Shown here piece after piece: positions 34,574 to 44,284 of a stretch of 64,000 nucleotides of DNA. Origin of the DNA: CAZMNF01 sp964567595 (GTDB taxonomy: Bacteria > Bipolaricaulota > Bipolaricaulia > RBG-16-55-9); contig CAZMNF010000001.1 of assembly GCA_964567595.1 (NCBI GenBank), positions 1-64,000 on the forward strand. Reading direction: 5' to 3'. The position numbers and the translations under genes are program-made. Numbering within the stretch: position 1 is the stretch's first letter; every line of letters begins with the position of its first letter. The notes beneath the pieces were generated by a model, which was not told where the DNA came from, did no database searches, and saw only the letters and a list, made by a program, of their open reading frames with translations.

Positions 34574-35284
34574 ATGAACCCGACAGCACTCCGAGAGACG
34601 CCCCAACGCTTCTGGTGTGTGGAGAACTTCAGCCTCGCCGAGGTGCTCACGCCGGAGGAACGGGACGAGATGCATCAGTTCATGCAGTTCAAGCGCTACA
34701 AGGCCGGCGAGACGATCTACTTTCCCGGCGATCCCACCGACACCGTCTATTCCGTCCACGAGGGGCGTGTGCGTCTGGCCTATCTCGACGAAAGCGGGAA
34801 GCGATTGACGCTGGCGATGATGGGGAAGGGGCAGGTGTTCGGCGAGACGACGCTGGCGGGTCACGTCAAGCAACGCTGGATCGCCGAGGCGGTGGAGGAC
34901 TCGGTCTTCTGCGTGATCCCGCGCGACGTGTTGATCCGCTTTGCCGAGCAGAATCCGAAGCTGGCCCTCAAGATCAACAAGCTGGTCGGCGAGCGCCAGA
35001 TCGAGATCGAGAACAAGCTGACGTCGCTGTTGTTCAAGGGCGTCCGCGAGCGCCTGGCGCAGACGCTGATCCAGTTGGCCGAGCAGTATGGCGAATCCGC
35101 GGACGAGGGCCTGCAACTGTCCATCAAGATCACGCACCAGGACTTGGCCTATTTGATCGGCTCCACTCGCGAGACCACGTCGATGATCTTGGGCGAGTTC
35201 GAGCGGGACGGCCTGATCAACAAGAGCCGCGAGCGCATCTTGGTGCGGGACACGGATGGCCTGACCCACCTTGCCAACGGTTGA
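34574..35284 (+). CDS. Crp/Fnr-family transcriptional regulator
   Basis: The 236-residue protein has a cyclic-nucleotide-binding-fold domain (about 25-140; AGETIYFPGDPTDTVYSVHEGRVRL, FGETTLAG), the long dimer helix (about 125-160) and a Crp-type winged helix (about 165-230). The recognition helix is GSTRETTSMILGEFE with Arg199-Glu200, the CRP DNA-reading pair. The CRP cAMP-contact Arg-Ser is not evident (QRWIAEAVED). There is no FNR-like four-cysteine cluster, so the signal is unknown. A palindrome of its expected geometry lies 79 bases upstream, and similar ones occur in front of other genes here, making it the natural candidate regulator. Confidence 0.93.
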   Translation: MNPTALRETPQRFWCVENFSLAEVLTPEERDEMHQFMQFKRYKAGETIYFPGDPTDTVYSVHEGRVRLAYLDESGKRLTLAMMGKGQVFGETTLAGHVKQRWIAEAVEDSVFCVIPRDVLIRFAEQNPKLALKINKLVGERQIEIENKLTSLLFKGVRERLAQTLIQLAEQYGESADEGLQLSIKITHQDLAYLIGSTRETTSMILGEFERDGLINKSRERILVRDTDGLTHLANG

Positions 35285-35392
35285 TGCCAGCCCGCTTGCC
35301 CGAAGCTAACGTCGCCGTTCATCCGCCCGTCGGTGTGGCCGACTGAAGCGAATCGCTCGACCAAGCACGGCTTCTCCGCACTCTGTGCCCTT

Positions 35393-35435
35393 TGTCAGTC
35401 CGCTTACAGATCGATGAGCCCGAGTGCGGCAACAT
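35393..35435 (+). promoter_or_regulatory. Crp/Fnr-type operator (site E) upstream of transketolase
   Basis: TGTCAGTCCGCTTACA at 35393-35408 matches 11 of the 12 arm positions of TGTAAG-N4-CTTACA. After 21 bases comes CAACAT (35430-35435), a weak -10 that keeps the A at position 2 and the T at position 6 seen at the other sites. The transketolase start is at 35509. This is the least well supported of the five sites. Confidence 0.45.
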
Positions 35436-35508
35436 TTCCGTTGTTGCACGGGCTTGATTCGACTTTTCACAATGAGCGCGAATCCCTCCCACAAAGGAGA
35501 TGACCGCG

Positions 35509-37518
35509 ATGGTGACCGTCAAAGACATCGAACAGAAAAGCATTGACACGATCCGGACGCTGTCGATGGATGCCGTGCAAAAGGCCAGCTCCGGCCATCC
35601 GGGCACGCCCATGGCGCTGGCCCCCGTCGCCTATCTGCTCTACACAAAGTACTTGAAACACAACCCGGCGGACCCGAGCTGGCCCGACCGGGACCGCTTC
35701 ATCCTGAGCAACGGCCATGCGTCCATGCTGCTCTACAGCACGCTTTATCTGTCGGGATACGACATTCCGTTCGAGGAGTTGGAGTCGTTCCGGCAGTGGG
35801 AGTCGATGACGCCCGGCCACCCCGAATACGGGGACACGCCCGGCGTCGAGACGACGACCGGGCCATTGGGCCAGGGCTGCGGCAACTCCGTCGGCATGGC
35901 GATGGCCGAAGCCCATCTCGCCGCCCGCTTCAACACGGATGAGCATCCGATCGTCAACCATCGGACTTACGTCTTGACCAGCGACGGCGACATGATGGAG
36001 GGCGTCTCGCACGAAGCGGCCGCGCTGGCCGGGCATTTGAAGCTCGGCAAGCTGATCTGGATGTTCGACGACAATCGCATCACGATCGGCGGCTCGACGG
36101 ACCTGGCGATGAGCGAGGACGTCCGCGCTCGCTTCGACGCCTACGGCTGGCACACCCAGGACGTCGCCGACGTCAACGATCTCGAGGCCCTTTCGGAGGC
36201 GATCGAAGCCGCGCAAGCCGAGACCGAGCGACCGTCGTTCATCCGGATTCGGACCCACATCGGCTACGGCGCCCCCAACAAGCAAGACACCAGCGACGCT
36301 CACGGGGCCCCGCTCGGCGAGGACGAAATTCGCGAGACGAAGCGCTTCTACGGCTGGCCCGAGGACGAGACGTTTTACGTGCCGGACGACGTGGTCGAAC
36401 ACTTCCGCGAGGCCAAGACGCGCGGCCAGCAGCGCCACCAGGAGTGGCAGGAGACGTTCGAGGCTTGGCGGGCGGCCAATCCCGATCTGGCCGAGGAATG
36501 GACGCGCATCCATCGCAACGAGCTGCCCGAAGGCTGGCACGAGAGCCTGCCCACGTTCGATCCTGGAGATGGCAAGGAAGCGACGCGGAAGGCGTCCGGA
36601 AACGTCATCAACGAGATCGCGGGCACGCTGCCTGAACTGATGGGCGGATCGGCGGACCTCGCGCCGTCGACGAAGACGCTCATCGACGCCAGCGGCGAGT
36701 TCCAAGCCGGCAGTTATGCGGAGCGGAACCTGCGCTTCGGCGTGCGCGAGCACGGCATGGGCGCAGCCGTGAGCGGCATGGCGCTGCACGGCGGCGTGCG
36801 GCCCTACGGCGCGACGTTCCTCATCTTCAGCGACTACATGCGCCCGACCATTCGCTTGGCGTCGATGATGGAGCAGTCAGCGATCTACGTCTGGACGCAT
36901 GATTCCATCGCGCTCGGCGAGGACGGCCCGACGCACCAGCCCATTGAGCACCTGATGTCGCTGCGGGCGATTCCCGGCTTCACGCTTTTGCGCCCGGCCG
37001 ACGCCAACGAGACAGCCGCCGCGTGGCGAGTCGCCATCGAGCGACGGAAGGGCCCGGTCGGCTTGGTGCTGACGCGCCAGGGACTGCCCATTCTCGACGC
37101 ATCCGAATACCCCATCGCCGAAGGTGTTCCCAAGGGCGCCTACGTGCTCTCGGACGCCTCCAACGGATCGCCGCAGATCGTGCTGATCGGGACGGGCTCG
37201 GAGGTAAGCCTGGCGCTCGACGCTCAACAAGCCCTGGAACGCGACGGCATCCCGACGCGCGTCGTCTCCATGCCGTCCTGGGAGCTGTTCGACGAGCAGG
37301 ACGCGGCGTACCGCCGCGAGGTGCTCCCGACCGACGTGCGCAAGTTGGCCATTGAGGCCGGCACAACGCTCGGATGGCGAAAGCACGTCGGCGACGATGG
37401 CGACGCCATCGGGCTGGAGCGTTTCGGCGCGTCGGCGCCGAGCGAGGTCGCCTATGAAAACCTCGGCTTCAACGTGGACAACGTCGTCACCCGCGCGAAA
37501 CGTCTGATCGACGCATGA
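35509..37518 (+). CDS. tkt: Transketolase
   Basis: This 669-residue thiamine-diphosphate enzyme transfers two-carbon units in the pentose-phosphate pathway. The cofactor motif is SDGDMMEGVSHEAAALAGHL...DDNRITIGG; substrate residues are in GPLGQGCGNSVGMA, and FGVREHGMGA carries the catalytic glutamate. Size is normal. AAAGGAG directly abuts an ATG at 35500 and lies nine bases before the ATG at 35509, so the latter (MVTVKDIEQ) is the better start. It is the first gene of a long plus-strand operon and is preceded by operator site E. Confidence 0.97.
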   Translation: MVTVKDIEQKSIDTIRTLSMDAVQKASSGHPGTPMALAPVAYLLYTKYLKHNPADPSWPDRDRFILSNGHASMLLYSTLYLSGYDIPFEELESFRQWESMTPGHPEYGDTPGVETTTGPLGQGCGNSVGMAMAEAHLAARFNTDEHPIVNHRTYVLTSDGDMMEGVSHEAAALAGHLKLGKLIWMFDDNRITIGGSTDLAMSEDVRARFDAYGWHTQDVADVNDLEALSEAIEAAQAETERPSFIRIRTHIGYGAPNKQDTSDAHGAPLGEDEIRETKRFYGWPEDETFYVPDDVVEHFREAKTRGQQRHQEWQETFEAWRAANPDLAEEWTRIHRNELPEGWHESLPTFDPGDGKEATRKASGNVINEIAGTLPELMGGSADLAPSTKTLIDASGEFQAGSYAERNLRFGVREHGMGAAVSGMALHGGVRPYGATFLIFSDYMRPTIRLASMMEQSAIYVWTHDSIALGEDGPTHQPIEHLMSLRAIPGFTLLRPADANETAAAWRVAIERRKGPVGLVLTRQGLPILDASEYPIAEGVPKGAYVLSDASNGSPQIVLIGTGSEVSLALDAQQALERDGIPTRVVSMPSWELFDEQDAAYRREVLPTDVRKLAIEAGTTLGWRKHVGDDGDAIGLERFGASAPSEVAYENLGFNVDNVVTRAKRLIDA

Positions 37519-37550
37519 CGGTCTGACCGGACGCTTGGAGGAGGATTCCA

Positions 37551-40307
37551 ATGAACCCGCTCAACGAACTGGCGAACCGCGGCCAGGCGGTCTGGCTCGA
37601 CTACATTCGCCGCAGCCTCATGGACAGCGGCGAGCTTGGCCGGCTGATCGATGAGGACAGCCTCACGGGCGTGACGAGCAATCCGGCGATCTTCCAGAAG
37701 GCCATTGCCGGCAGCGAGGAGTACGACGCCCAGATCGACCAGCTCATCCGCGACGATCCGCACATCGACACGGAGTCGTTGTTCTGGCAGCTCGCGGTCG
37801 CCGACATTCAGCAGGCGGCCGACGGGCTCCGTCCCGTCTATGACCAGACGGATCGGGCCGACGGCTACGTCAGCCTCGAGGTCTCCCCGCGGTTGGCCGA
37901 CGACACCGACGGAACGCTGGCGGAAGCCCGTCGGCTCTGGGCTGCCGTGGATCGGCCCAATCTGATGATCAAGGTTCCGGCCACCGAGGCCGGGATCCCC
38001 GCGATCGAGACGCTCATCGGCGAGGGGATCAACGTCAACGTGACGCTGATGTTCTCCCTTGATCACTATGAGGCCGTCGCCCACGCCTACATTCGAGGGC
38101 TGGAAAAGCTCGAGGATCCCTCGACGGTGGCGTCGGTGGCCTCGTTCTTCGTCAGTCGCGTCGACGCCAAGATCGACCCGATGCTCGCGGAGATCGACAG
38201 CGACGACGCCGAGCGGTTGAAGGGCAACGTGGCGATTGCCAACGCCAAGCTGGCCTATCGACGCTACGGAGAGATCTTCCACGGCGAGCCCTTTGCCGAG
38301 CTTCGCGAGGCGGGGGCGATGCCGCAGCGTGTCCTCTGGGCGAGCACGAGCACCAAGAACCCTGACTATCGGGACACGATCTACGTGGAGGCCCTGATCG
38401 GCTCGGAGACGGTCAACACGATGCCGCCGGCGACGCTGAGCGCGTTCCGCGAGCATGGCGAGGTGCGCGGCGAGACCCTGGGCGAGAACGTCGGGGACGC
38501 CGAGCAACACGTGCAGAAGTTGGCCGATCTCGGCATCGACCTCGATCGGATCACCGACGATCTGCAACGCGAGGGCGTTGAAAAATTCGTCCAGCCGTTC
38601 GACGAGCTGATGGGCGCACTGGAGGAGAAGCGCCACGATCTGCAGGCGAAACGCGTCAACCCCTTGAGCATTCAGCTGGGCAGCGACGATCAACGCCGCC
38701 TGGGGTCGCGACTCTCCACCTGGGATGATGAGGAGTTCGCCCAGCGGCTTTGGCGCAAGGACCCGACGCTCTGGGCCGACCCGGACACCCCCGAGATCAC
38801 GGATCGATTGGGCTGGCTGGAGCTGCCGGAGGCGATGCACGCGGAGCTGGATCGGCTCACGTCGCTGGCCGAGAGCATGCGAAACGACGGATTCGAGTGG
38901 GTCATTCTGCTCGGCATGGGCGGGTCGAGCCTGGCGCCCGAGGTCTTCCAGCGCGCCTTCGGCAACGCGTCCGGCTATCCCGAGCTGCGGGTGCTCGACA
39001 GCACCCATCCTGACGCGGTCCGAGGGATCGACAACGAGGTCGACGTCACGAAGACGCTGTTCATCGTGGCCAGCAAGTCGGGCACGACGACCGAGCCGCT
39101 GTCGTTCTTCCGCTACTTCTGGGCGCAAGTGAACGACGTCTCCGACGCGCCCGGACGACACTTCGTCGCCATCACCGACCCCGGGACATCGCTGGAGGAC
39201 TTGGCCAACGAGCGAGGCTTTCGCGAGACGTTCCATGCGCCGTCCGACGTCGGCGGTCGCTATTCCGCGCTGACGCCGTTCGGCCTCGTGCCGGCCGCGT
39301 TGATCGGCATGGACGTCCACGAGCTCCTGGATCGGGCTTGGACGCTGGCGGAGTCCTGCGCGTTCTGCGTGCCGGCGAGCGAGAACTCGGCGCTCAGATT
39401 GGGCGCCGCCCTCGGCGAACTGGCGGTCGACGGACGAGACAAGCTGACGTTTGCCACGTCGCCATCGCTGGCGGCGTTCCCCGACTGGCTGGAGCAGCTC
39501 GTCGCCGAGAGCACGGGCAAGGACGATACGGGCATCGTGCCTGTGGTCGGCGAGCCGCTGGGGAAGCCGGACGTCTACACCGACGATCGGACCTTCGTCC
39601 ATCTCAAGCTGGCCGGTGAGAGCGATGACGTCCAAGAGGGGCGCTTGAACGATCTTGAGAAGGCCGGCCACCCGGTGATCCGGATTGAGCTCGGGGATCT
39701 CTACGATCTGAGCCAAGAGATGTTCCGCTGGGAGATGGCCGTCGCCGCGGCGGGCGCCGTGCTCGGCATCCATCCCTTCAACCAGCCCAACGTCGAGCTG
39801 GCCAAGCAGATGGCCAAAGAGGCCATGAGCCAGGACGACGGCGACGGCGCTGGCCAGCGGGTCGAGGCCCTGGATGGCGCGTCTCCCGGTGACGTCGCCG
39901 CGTCGCTGCGGGCGTGGCTCGAGGCGGCCAACGCCGGCGACTATCTGGCGATTCAGGCCTACGTCGCCCCAACCTCGCGGGTCAACGAGGCGCTCCACGA
40001 GACCCGGCTGCGCCTGCGCGAGCAATTCCAATTGGCCACGACGCTCGGCTACGGGCCCCGGTTCCTGCACTCCACGGGCCAGCTCCACAAGGGCGGCCCG
40101 AACACGGGACTGTTCCTCCAGCTCGTCGACGAGCCCAAGGACGCGCTCGACGTGCCGGAGACGGACTACTCATTCGCCAAGCTGATCCGCGCCCAAGCCG
40201 ACGGCGACCACCGTGCGTTGGCCCAGCAGGATCGTCGCGTTCAGAGAGTCGATCTCGGTTCCGATGCGCTGGCGAACTTGGAGAAGCTGCGGGAGGCGCT
40301 CGGATGA
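37551..40307 (+). CDS. Bifunctional transaldolase / glucose-6-phosphate isomerase
   Basis: The 918-residue fusion joins a transaldolase (about 1-365; VTSNPAIFQKAI, Schiff-base Lys141 in NLMIKVPAT, WASTSTKNPDY) to a glucose-6-phosphate isomerase (about 390-918; ILLGMGGSSLAPEVF, FIVASKSGTTTEPLSFFRYFW, HPFNQPNVE). Such tal-pgi fusions are known in several bacterial groups. It links the non-oxidative pentose-phosphate branch to fructose/glucose-6-phosphate exchange. GGAGGAGG lies six bases before the ATG. It follows tkt by 32 bases and overlaps the next gene by four bases. Confidence 0.96.
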   Translation: MNPLNELANRGQAVWLDYIRRSLMDSGELGRLIDEDSLTGVTSNPAIFQKAIAGSEEYDAQIDQLIRDDPHIDTESLFWQLAVADIQQAADGLRPVYDQTDRADGYVSLEVSPRLADDTDGTLAEARRLWAAVDRPNLMIKVPATEAGIPAIETLIGEGINVNVTLMFSLDHYEAVAHAYIRGLEKLEDPSTVASVASFFVSRVDAKIDPMLAEIDSDDAERLKGNVAIANAKLAYRRYGEIFHGEPFAELREAGAMPQRVLWASTSTKNPDYRDTIYVEALIGSETVNTMPPATLSAFREHGEVRGETLGENVGDAEQHVQKLADLGIDLDRITDDLQREGVEKFVQPFDELMGALEEKRHDLQAKRVNPLSIQLGSDDQRRLGSRLSTWDDEEFAQRLWRKDPTLWADPDTPEITDRLGWLELPEAMHAELDRLTSLAESMRNDGFEWVILLGMGGSSLAPEVFQRAFGNASGYPELRVLDSTHPDAVRGIDNEVDVTKTLFIVASKSGTTTEPLSFFRYFWAQVNDVSDAPGRHFVAITDPGTSLEDLANERGFRETFHAPSDVGGRYSALTPFGLVPAALIGMDVHELLDRAWTLAESCAFCVPASENSALRLGAALGELAVDGRDKLTFATSPSLAAFPDWLEQLVAESTGKDDTGIVPVVGEPLGKPDVYTDDRTFVHLKLAGESDDVQEGRLNDLEKAGHPVIRIELGDLYDLSQEMFRWEMAVAAAGAVLGIHPFNQPNVELAKQMAKEAMSQDDGDGAGQRVEALDGASPGDVAASLRAWLEAANAGDYLAIQAYVAPTSRVNEALHETRLRLREQFQLATTLGYGPRFLHSTGQLHKGGPNTGLFLQLVDEPKDALDVPETDYSFAKLIRAQADGDHRALAQQDRRVQRVDLGSDALANLEKLREALG

Positions 40308-41155
40308 GCGCGGAGTTCTGGTTCATGCTTCCCGTCGCCCTGCTCATCGCCACGGTGGCGATGGCCTCGGGCGTGGAGGGCGCGACGTTCTTCGCGCCAG
40401 TGTTCATCCTCGGGCTGGGGCTCTCCGCGGAGGTCGCCATCGGGACGGGGCTGATCACGGAGGTCTTCGGCTTTGCGAGCGGGCTGTTCGCCTACGTGCG
40501 CAAACGCCTCATCGATTACAAGCTCGGGCTGGCGCTGCTGATCGTCACGGTCCCCGCGGCGTTCTTGGGGACGTGGATCGGCGGCCAAGTCGACCCGGCG
40601 ATATTGAAGGCGATTCTGGCGGTCGGGCTGTTTGCCGTGGCGCTCAGCTTCCTGCGCAGTCCCGAATCCACCGATGTTCAACGAATGGACGCCGCGATCG
40701 AGGAGATGTGGGACGAGCCGGAGACGTGTCTGGTGAGTGCCTCGGGCGAAGAGCACTGCTACACCGTCTGCAATCGGACGGAGGGGCGCACCATCGCCGG
40801 CGTCGGCGCGCTGTTCATGGGCATGATCTCCACGGGCCTCGGCGAGATGAACGGCTACTTTCTCCTGCAGCGCTGTCGGGTGCCAAGCGCGGTGGCGGTC
40901 GCGACGAGCGTGCTGGTGGTGGCGGTGACGGCGTTGGCCGCCTCGGCCGGTCACGTCGTAAAATTCGCTCAGGGCGATCCGGCCGCGATACAGACGGTTC
41001 TCAACCTGACGATCTTCACGGCGCCCGGCGTGCTGATCGGCGGCCAGGTCGGCTCGGCCGTGGCGCATCGCGTCTCCCAGAAGGTGCTTGAAAAGGGCCT
41101 TGGGGTGCTGTTCATCGGCATTGCCCTGTTGATGCTTGGGAGCGTGATGGGATGA
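40304..41155 (+). CDS. TSUP (TauE/SafE)-family membrane transporter
   Basis: The 283-residue protein begins at the ATG overlapping the isomerase stop (ATGA). It has about eight membrane segments in the TauE/SafE pattern (ASGVEGATFFAPVFILGLGLS; AGVGALFMGMISTGLGEMNGYFL). Members export sulfite, sulfoacetate or other organic anions. A cytoplasmic or periplasmic loop at about 120-160 is enlarged and carries three cysteines (Cys142, Cys152, Cys156), unusual for the family. Its place inside a sugar-phosphate operon suggests an anion linked to that metabolism, but substrate is unknown. Longer upstream open frame belongs to the overlapped gene and is ignored. Confidence 0.85.
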   Translation: MSAEFWFMLPVALLIATVAMASGVEGATFFAPVFILGLGLSAEVAIGTGLITEVFGFASGLFAYVRKRLIDYKLGLALLIVTVPAAFLGTWIGGQVDPAILKAILAVGLFAVALSFLRSPESTDVQRMDAAIEEMWDEPETCLVSASGEEHCYTVCNRTEGRTIAGVGALFMGMISTGLGEMNGYFLLQRCRVPSAVAVATSVLVVAVTALAASAGHVVKFAQGDPAAIQTVLNLTIFTAPGVLIGGQVGSAVAHRVSQKVLEKGLGVLFIGIALLMLGSVMG

Positions 41156-41895
41156 TCGAGACGATGATCTTCGACCTGGACGGCACGCTCGTCCAGACGG
41201 AGAAGCTGAAGGCCCAGTCCTACGCGCGGGCGGCCGTGTGGCTCTGCCCCGGCACGGTCACCGAGGACGAGGTGCTCGAGGCGTTCAAGGACGTCGTGGG
41301 GCGCTCGCGCCGCGAAGTGTCCATGGCGTTGATGGAGCGGTTCAACTTGCACGAAGCCGCGCGCGTGCGCATGGACGAGTACGGCGTCGACGCGCCGTGG
41401 CAGGCGTTCGTTCAAGCTCGCCTCGACATCTACGAGGACATGATCACGGACGCGACGATTCTGCGCGAGAACCAATGGCCGCACAATCGCAACCTGCTAG
41501 AGAAAGCGCGTCAGGACTGTCGTCAGGTGGCGCTGGCGACCATGTCGCACTGCGAGCGGGCAAACCAGATCTTGGAGGTTCTCGATTTGAGCGACGCGTT
41601 CGACTTCGTGGCGACCCGAGACGACGTCGAGGCCGGCAAACCCGACCCGGAGATCTATCAGCTCGTCGCGGACGAGTTGGACGCTGCGGCCGAGGAGTGT
41701 CTGGTGATCGAAGACTCGCCCAGCGGCGTGCAGGCGGCGCTGAACGCCGGCATGCATGTCGTTGCCGTGGCCACGCCGTTCTCGGCGGAGCAATTGGCCC
41801 GAATGGAGGAGCTCGATCCCCGCTGGGTCGTGCAGAACGCGGATGAGTTGCCATCCGTCGTGCAGACGAAACTCGATGAGGCCAAGACCCAATGA
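41152..41895 (+). CDS. HAD-superfamily hydrolase (beta-phosphoglucomutase-like)
   Basis: The 247-residue protein is a subfamily IA HAD enzyme. Motif I is FDLDGTLVQTEKLKAQSYA (nucleophile Asp in DLDGT), motif II/III lies near ATMSHCERANQIL and ARDDVEAGKPDPEIY, and motif IV is VIEDSPSGVQAALNAGM. A helical cap lies between residues 20 and 90. The likely role is a sugar-phosphate phosphatase or phosphoglucomutase. Its ATG overlaps the transporter stop, and it is embedded in the pentose-phosphate operon, favouring a sugar phosphate substrate. Confidence 0.88.
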   Translation: MIETMIFDLDGTLVQTEKLKAQSYARAAVWLCPGTVTEDEVLEAFKDVVGRSRREVSMALMERFNLHEAARVRMDEYGVDAPWQAFVQARLDIYEDMITDATILRENQWPHNRNLLEKARQDCRQVALATMSHCERANQILEVLDLSDAFDFVATRDDVEAGKPDPEIYQLVADELDAAAEECLVIEDSPSGVQAALNAGMHVVAVATPFSAEQLARMEELDPRWVVQNADELPSVVQTKLDEAKTQ

Positions 41896-41912
41896 TCCAA
41901 GAGGTGAGACCG

Positions 41913-42824
41913 ATGAGACTGGGCATGATCGGACTGGGCAAGATGGGCGCCAACATGAGCGAACGGTTGATGCGGGACGGCCACGAGGTCGTCGCCAACG
42001 ACCTCCATGAGGAAGCCATTCAGGACGTCGTGGCCAAGGGCGCCGAGGGCGCCCACACGCTGCAAGAACTGGTGGAGAAGCTGGAGTCGCCGCGCACCGT
42101 CTGGCTCATGGTGCCGGCGGGGAATCCCGTGGATCAGACCATCGACGCGCTGCTGGCGCTATTGGACCCGGAAGACACCATCGTCGACGGCGGCAACTCC
42201 AACTACAAGGAGACCATGGCCCGCGCGGAGCGCGTCCGCGAGAATCATCTTCATTTTGTGGACGTCGGCACCAGCGGCGGCGTCTGGGGACTTCAAGAGG
42301 GCTACAGCATGATGGTCGGCGGCGACGACGAGCCCGTCGAGCGCCTCAAGCCGGCCCTGGCGACGCTGGCGCCCGGTCCCGACAAGGGCTGGGGGCACGT
42401 CGGTCCACCAGGGTCGGGGCATTTTGTCAAAATGGTCCACAACGGCATCGAGTACGGCCTCATGCAGGCGTATGCGGAAGGGTTTGCCGTCATGGAGGCC
42501 AAGCCGGAGTTCGACCTGGATATGCATCAAGTCGCCGAAATCTGGCGCTTCGGCAGCGTCGTTCGCTCCTGGCTGCTCGATCTGACCTCGGAGGCGTTTG
42601 CGGAGAGCCCCAAGCTCGACGAGATCGGGGCTTACGTCGAAGACTCCGGCGAGGGCCGCTGGACGGTCTTCGAGGCGATCGATCAGAGCGTGCCGGCGCC
42701 CGTGATCACCCTGTCGCTGCAGGAGCGCTTCCGCTCGCGCATCGACGACAACTTCGCCGACAAGATCCTGGCCGCGATGCGGAACAAGTTCGGCGGCCAC
42801 GCGATCAAGGAGGCCGAGGAATGA
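41913..42824 (+). CDS. gnd: 6-phosphogluconate dehydrogenase, decarboxylating (short form)
   Basis: The 303-residue protein is the short (about 300 residues) 6-phosphogluconate dehydrogenase type, often NAD-dependent. It converts 6-phosphogluconate to ribulose-5-phosphate and CO2. Motifs are the Rossmann GLGKMGANMSERL, VDGGNSNYKETM, and the active-site stretch GSGHFVKMVHNGIEYGLMQA. I start at 41913 because AGAGGTGA lies a few bases upstream; an in-frame ATG at 41892 lacks one. The downstream zwf ATG overlaps its stop. Confidence 0.95.
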   Translation: MRLGMIGLGKMGANMSERLMRDGHEVVANDLHEEAIQDVVAKGAEGAHTLQELVEKLESPRTVWLMVPAGNPVDQTIDALLALLDPEDTIVDGGNSNYKETMARAERVRENHLHFVDVGTSGGVWGLQEGYSMMVGGDDEPVERLKPALATLAPGPDKGWGHVGPPGSGHFVKMVHNGIEYGLMQAYAEGFAVMEAKPEFDLDMHQVAEIWRFGSVVRSWLLDLTSEAFAESPKLDEIGAYVEDSGEGRWTVFEAIDQSVPAPVITLSLQERFRSRIDDNFADKILAAMRNKFGGHAIKEAEE

Positions 42825-44284
42825 GCGACGGCGTTCGGCCTGAACCCCACGTGTTTGCCGTCTTCGGCGGCACGGGGGATCTGGCCAAGCGGAAGCTCCT
42901 CCCGGCCTTGTGTCGGGCGGCCATGCAGAACCAGCTCGGCGAAGGGACGGTGATCCTCGGGATCGGCCGCAACCCCGAGACCACCGACGATGACTATCGG
43001 CAACTGACGCGTGAGGCACTGGCTGAGGGCGGCATCTCCGACGCCGATCTGGAGGCCTGGTGCGACCGCTGCGTCTACTATCAGCCCCTTAGCGATGGAG
43101 ACGCCAAGGACTACGATGAGCTGCGCAAGCGAATTGAGGCCATCGAAGCGGACCACAAGCTGCCGGGCCACCGCGCATTCTATCTGGCGACGCCGCCCGG
43201 GGCGTTCGCGCCGACGATCCGCGGCCTGGGTGGAGCGGGCCTCAACGGCGGCGACGGCTCAACGGTCCGGCTGGTCATTGAGAAGCCGTTCGGCCACGAC
43301 CTCGGCTCGGCCCAAGAGCTCAACCGCATTGTCCACGACCACTTCGACGAGTCCCAAGTGTTTCGCATCGATCACTATCTGGGCAAGGAGACGGTGCAGA
43401 ATCTCTTGGCGTTCCGCTTTGCCAATCCCGTGTTCGAGTCGCTCTGGAACCGTCACTACGTCGACAACGTCCAGATCACGGTTTCGGAGCCGATCGGTGT
43501 CGAGGGCCGCGCGGGCTACTACGACGGCGTCGGCGCGCTGCGCGACATGGTCCAGAACCACCTCACCCAGATCCTGACGCTGGTCGCCATGGAGGCCCCG
43601 GTCTCTATGGAGGCGGACGCGATCCGCGGCGAAAAGGTGAAGGTGCTTCAGGCGATCGACCCGCCCGCCTCGGACGAACTGGTGCGCGGCCAGTACGCTC
43701 AGGGCACGATGGACGGCGAGACGGTTCCGGGCTACCTCGATGCCGACGGCGTCCCCGTCGACTCCACAACCGAAACGTTCGCCGCGCTGAAGCTCCACGT
43801 GGATAACTGGCGCTGGAAGGACGTCCCGTTCTATCTGCGCACGGGCAAACGACTTCCGGACAAGCGGAGCCAGGTGGCCGTCACGTTCCGCGAGCCGCCC
43901 GTCTGCTTTTTCCAGGACGCCGATGCGCGCTGCGAACTCGACACGAACGTCTTGTTGATCACGCTGCAGCCGAACGAGGGCTTCGATCTCATGTTCCAAG
44001 TGAAGCGACCGGCGTCGCCCATGGAGATGTCGCCGCAGACGCTGCGCTTCCGCTACAATGAAGCGTTTGATGACCTCCCGGATGCCTACGAGACGCTCTT
44101 GATGGACGTCCTGCAGGGCGATCAGACGCTGTTCGTGCGCTCAGATGAGGTCGAGGCGGCCTGGGCGCTCTACGAGCCGTTGTTGGAGCGAACGGACGTG
44201 GCGACGTATCAACCCGGCACGTGGGGTCCGCACGAGGCGGAGGAGCTCCTGGCAAGCGAGGGGCGAGCATGGAGAGCCCCGTAA
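42821..44284 (+). CDS. zwf: Glucose-6-phosphate 1-dehydrogenase
   Basis: At 487 residues this is a normal-length G6PDH, the entry enzyme of the oxidative pentose-phosphate pathway. The N-terminal nucleotide motif is FGGTGDLAKRKLLPAL. The substrate motif is RIDHYLGKETVQNLLAFRFAN, with EKPFGHDLGSA before it and YLRTGKRLP in the C-terminal domain. It overlaps gnd by four bases and pgl by 16 bases, so the three oxidative-branch enzymes are translated as a unit. Confidence 0.97.
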   Translation: MSDGVRPEPHVFAVFGGTGDLAKRKLLPALCRAAMQNQLGEGTVILGIGRNPETTDDDYRQLTREALAEGGISDADLEAWCDRCVYYQPLSDGDAKDYDELRKRIEAIEADHKLPGHRAFYLATPPGAFAPTIRGLGGAGLNGGDGSTVRLVIEKPFGHDLGSAQELNRIVHDHFDESQVFRIDHYLGKETVQNLLAFRFANPVFESLWNRHYVDNVQITVSEPIGVEGRAGYYDGVGALRDMVQNHLTQILTLVAMEAPVSMEADAIRGEKVKVLQAIDPPASDELVRGQYAQGTMDGETVPGYLDADGVPVDSTTETFAALKLHVDNWRWKDVPFYLRTGKRLPDKRSQVAVTFREPPVCFFQDADARCELDTNVLLITLQPNEGFDLMFQVKRPASPMEMSPQTLRFRYNEAFDDLPDAYETLLMDVLQGDQTLFVRSDEVEAAWALYEPLLERTDVATYQPGTWGPHEAEELLASEGRAWRAP

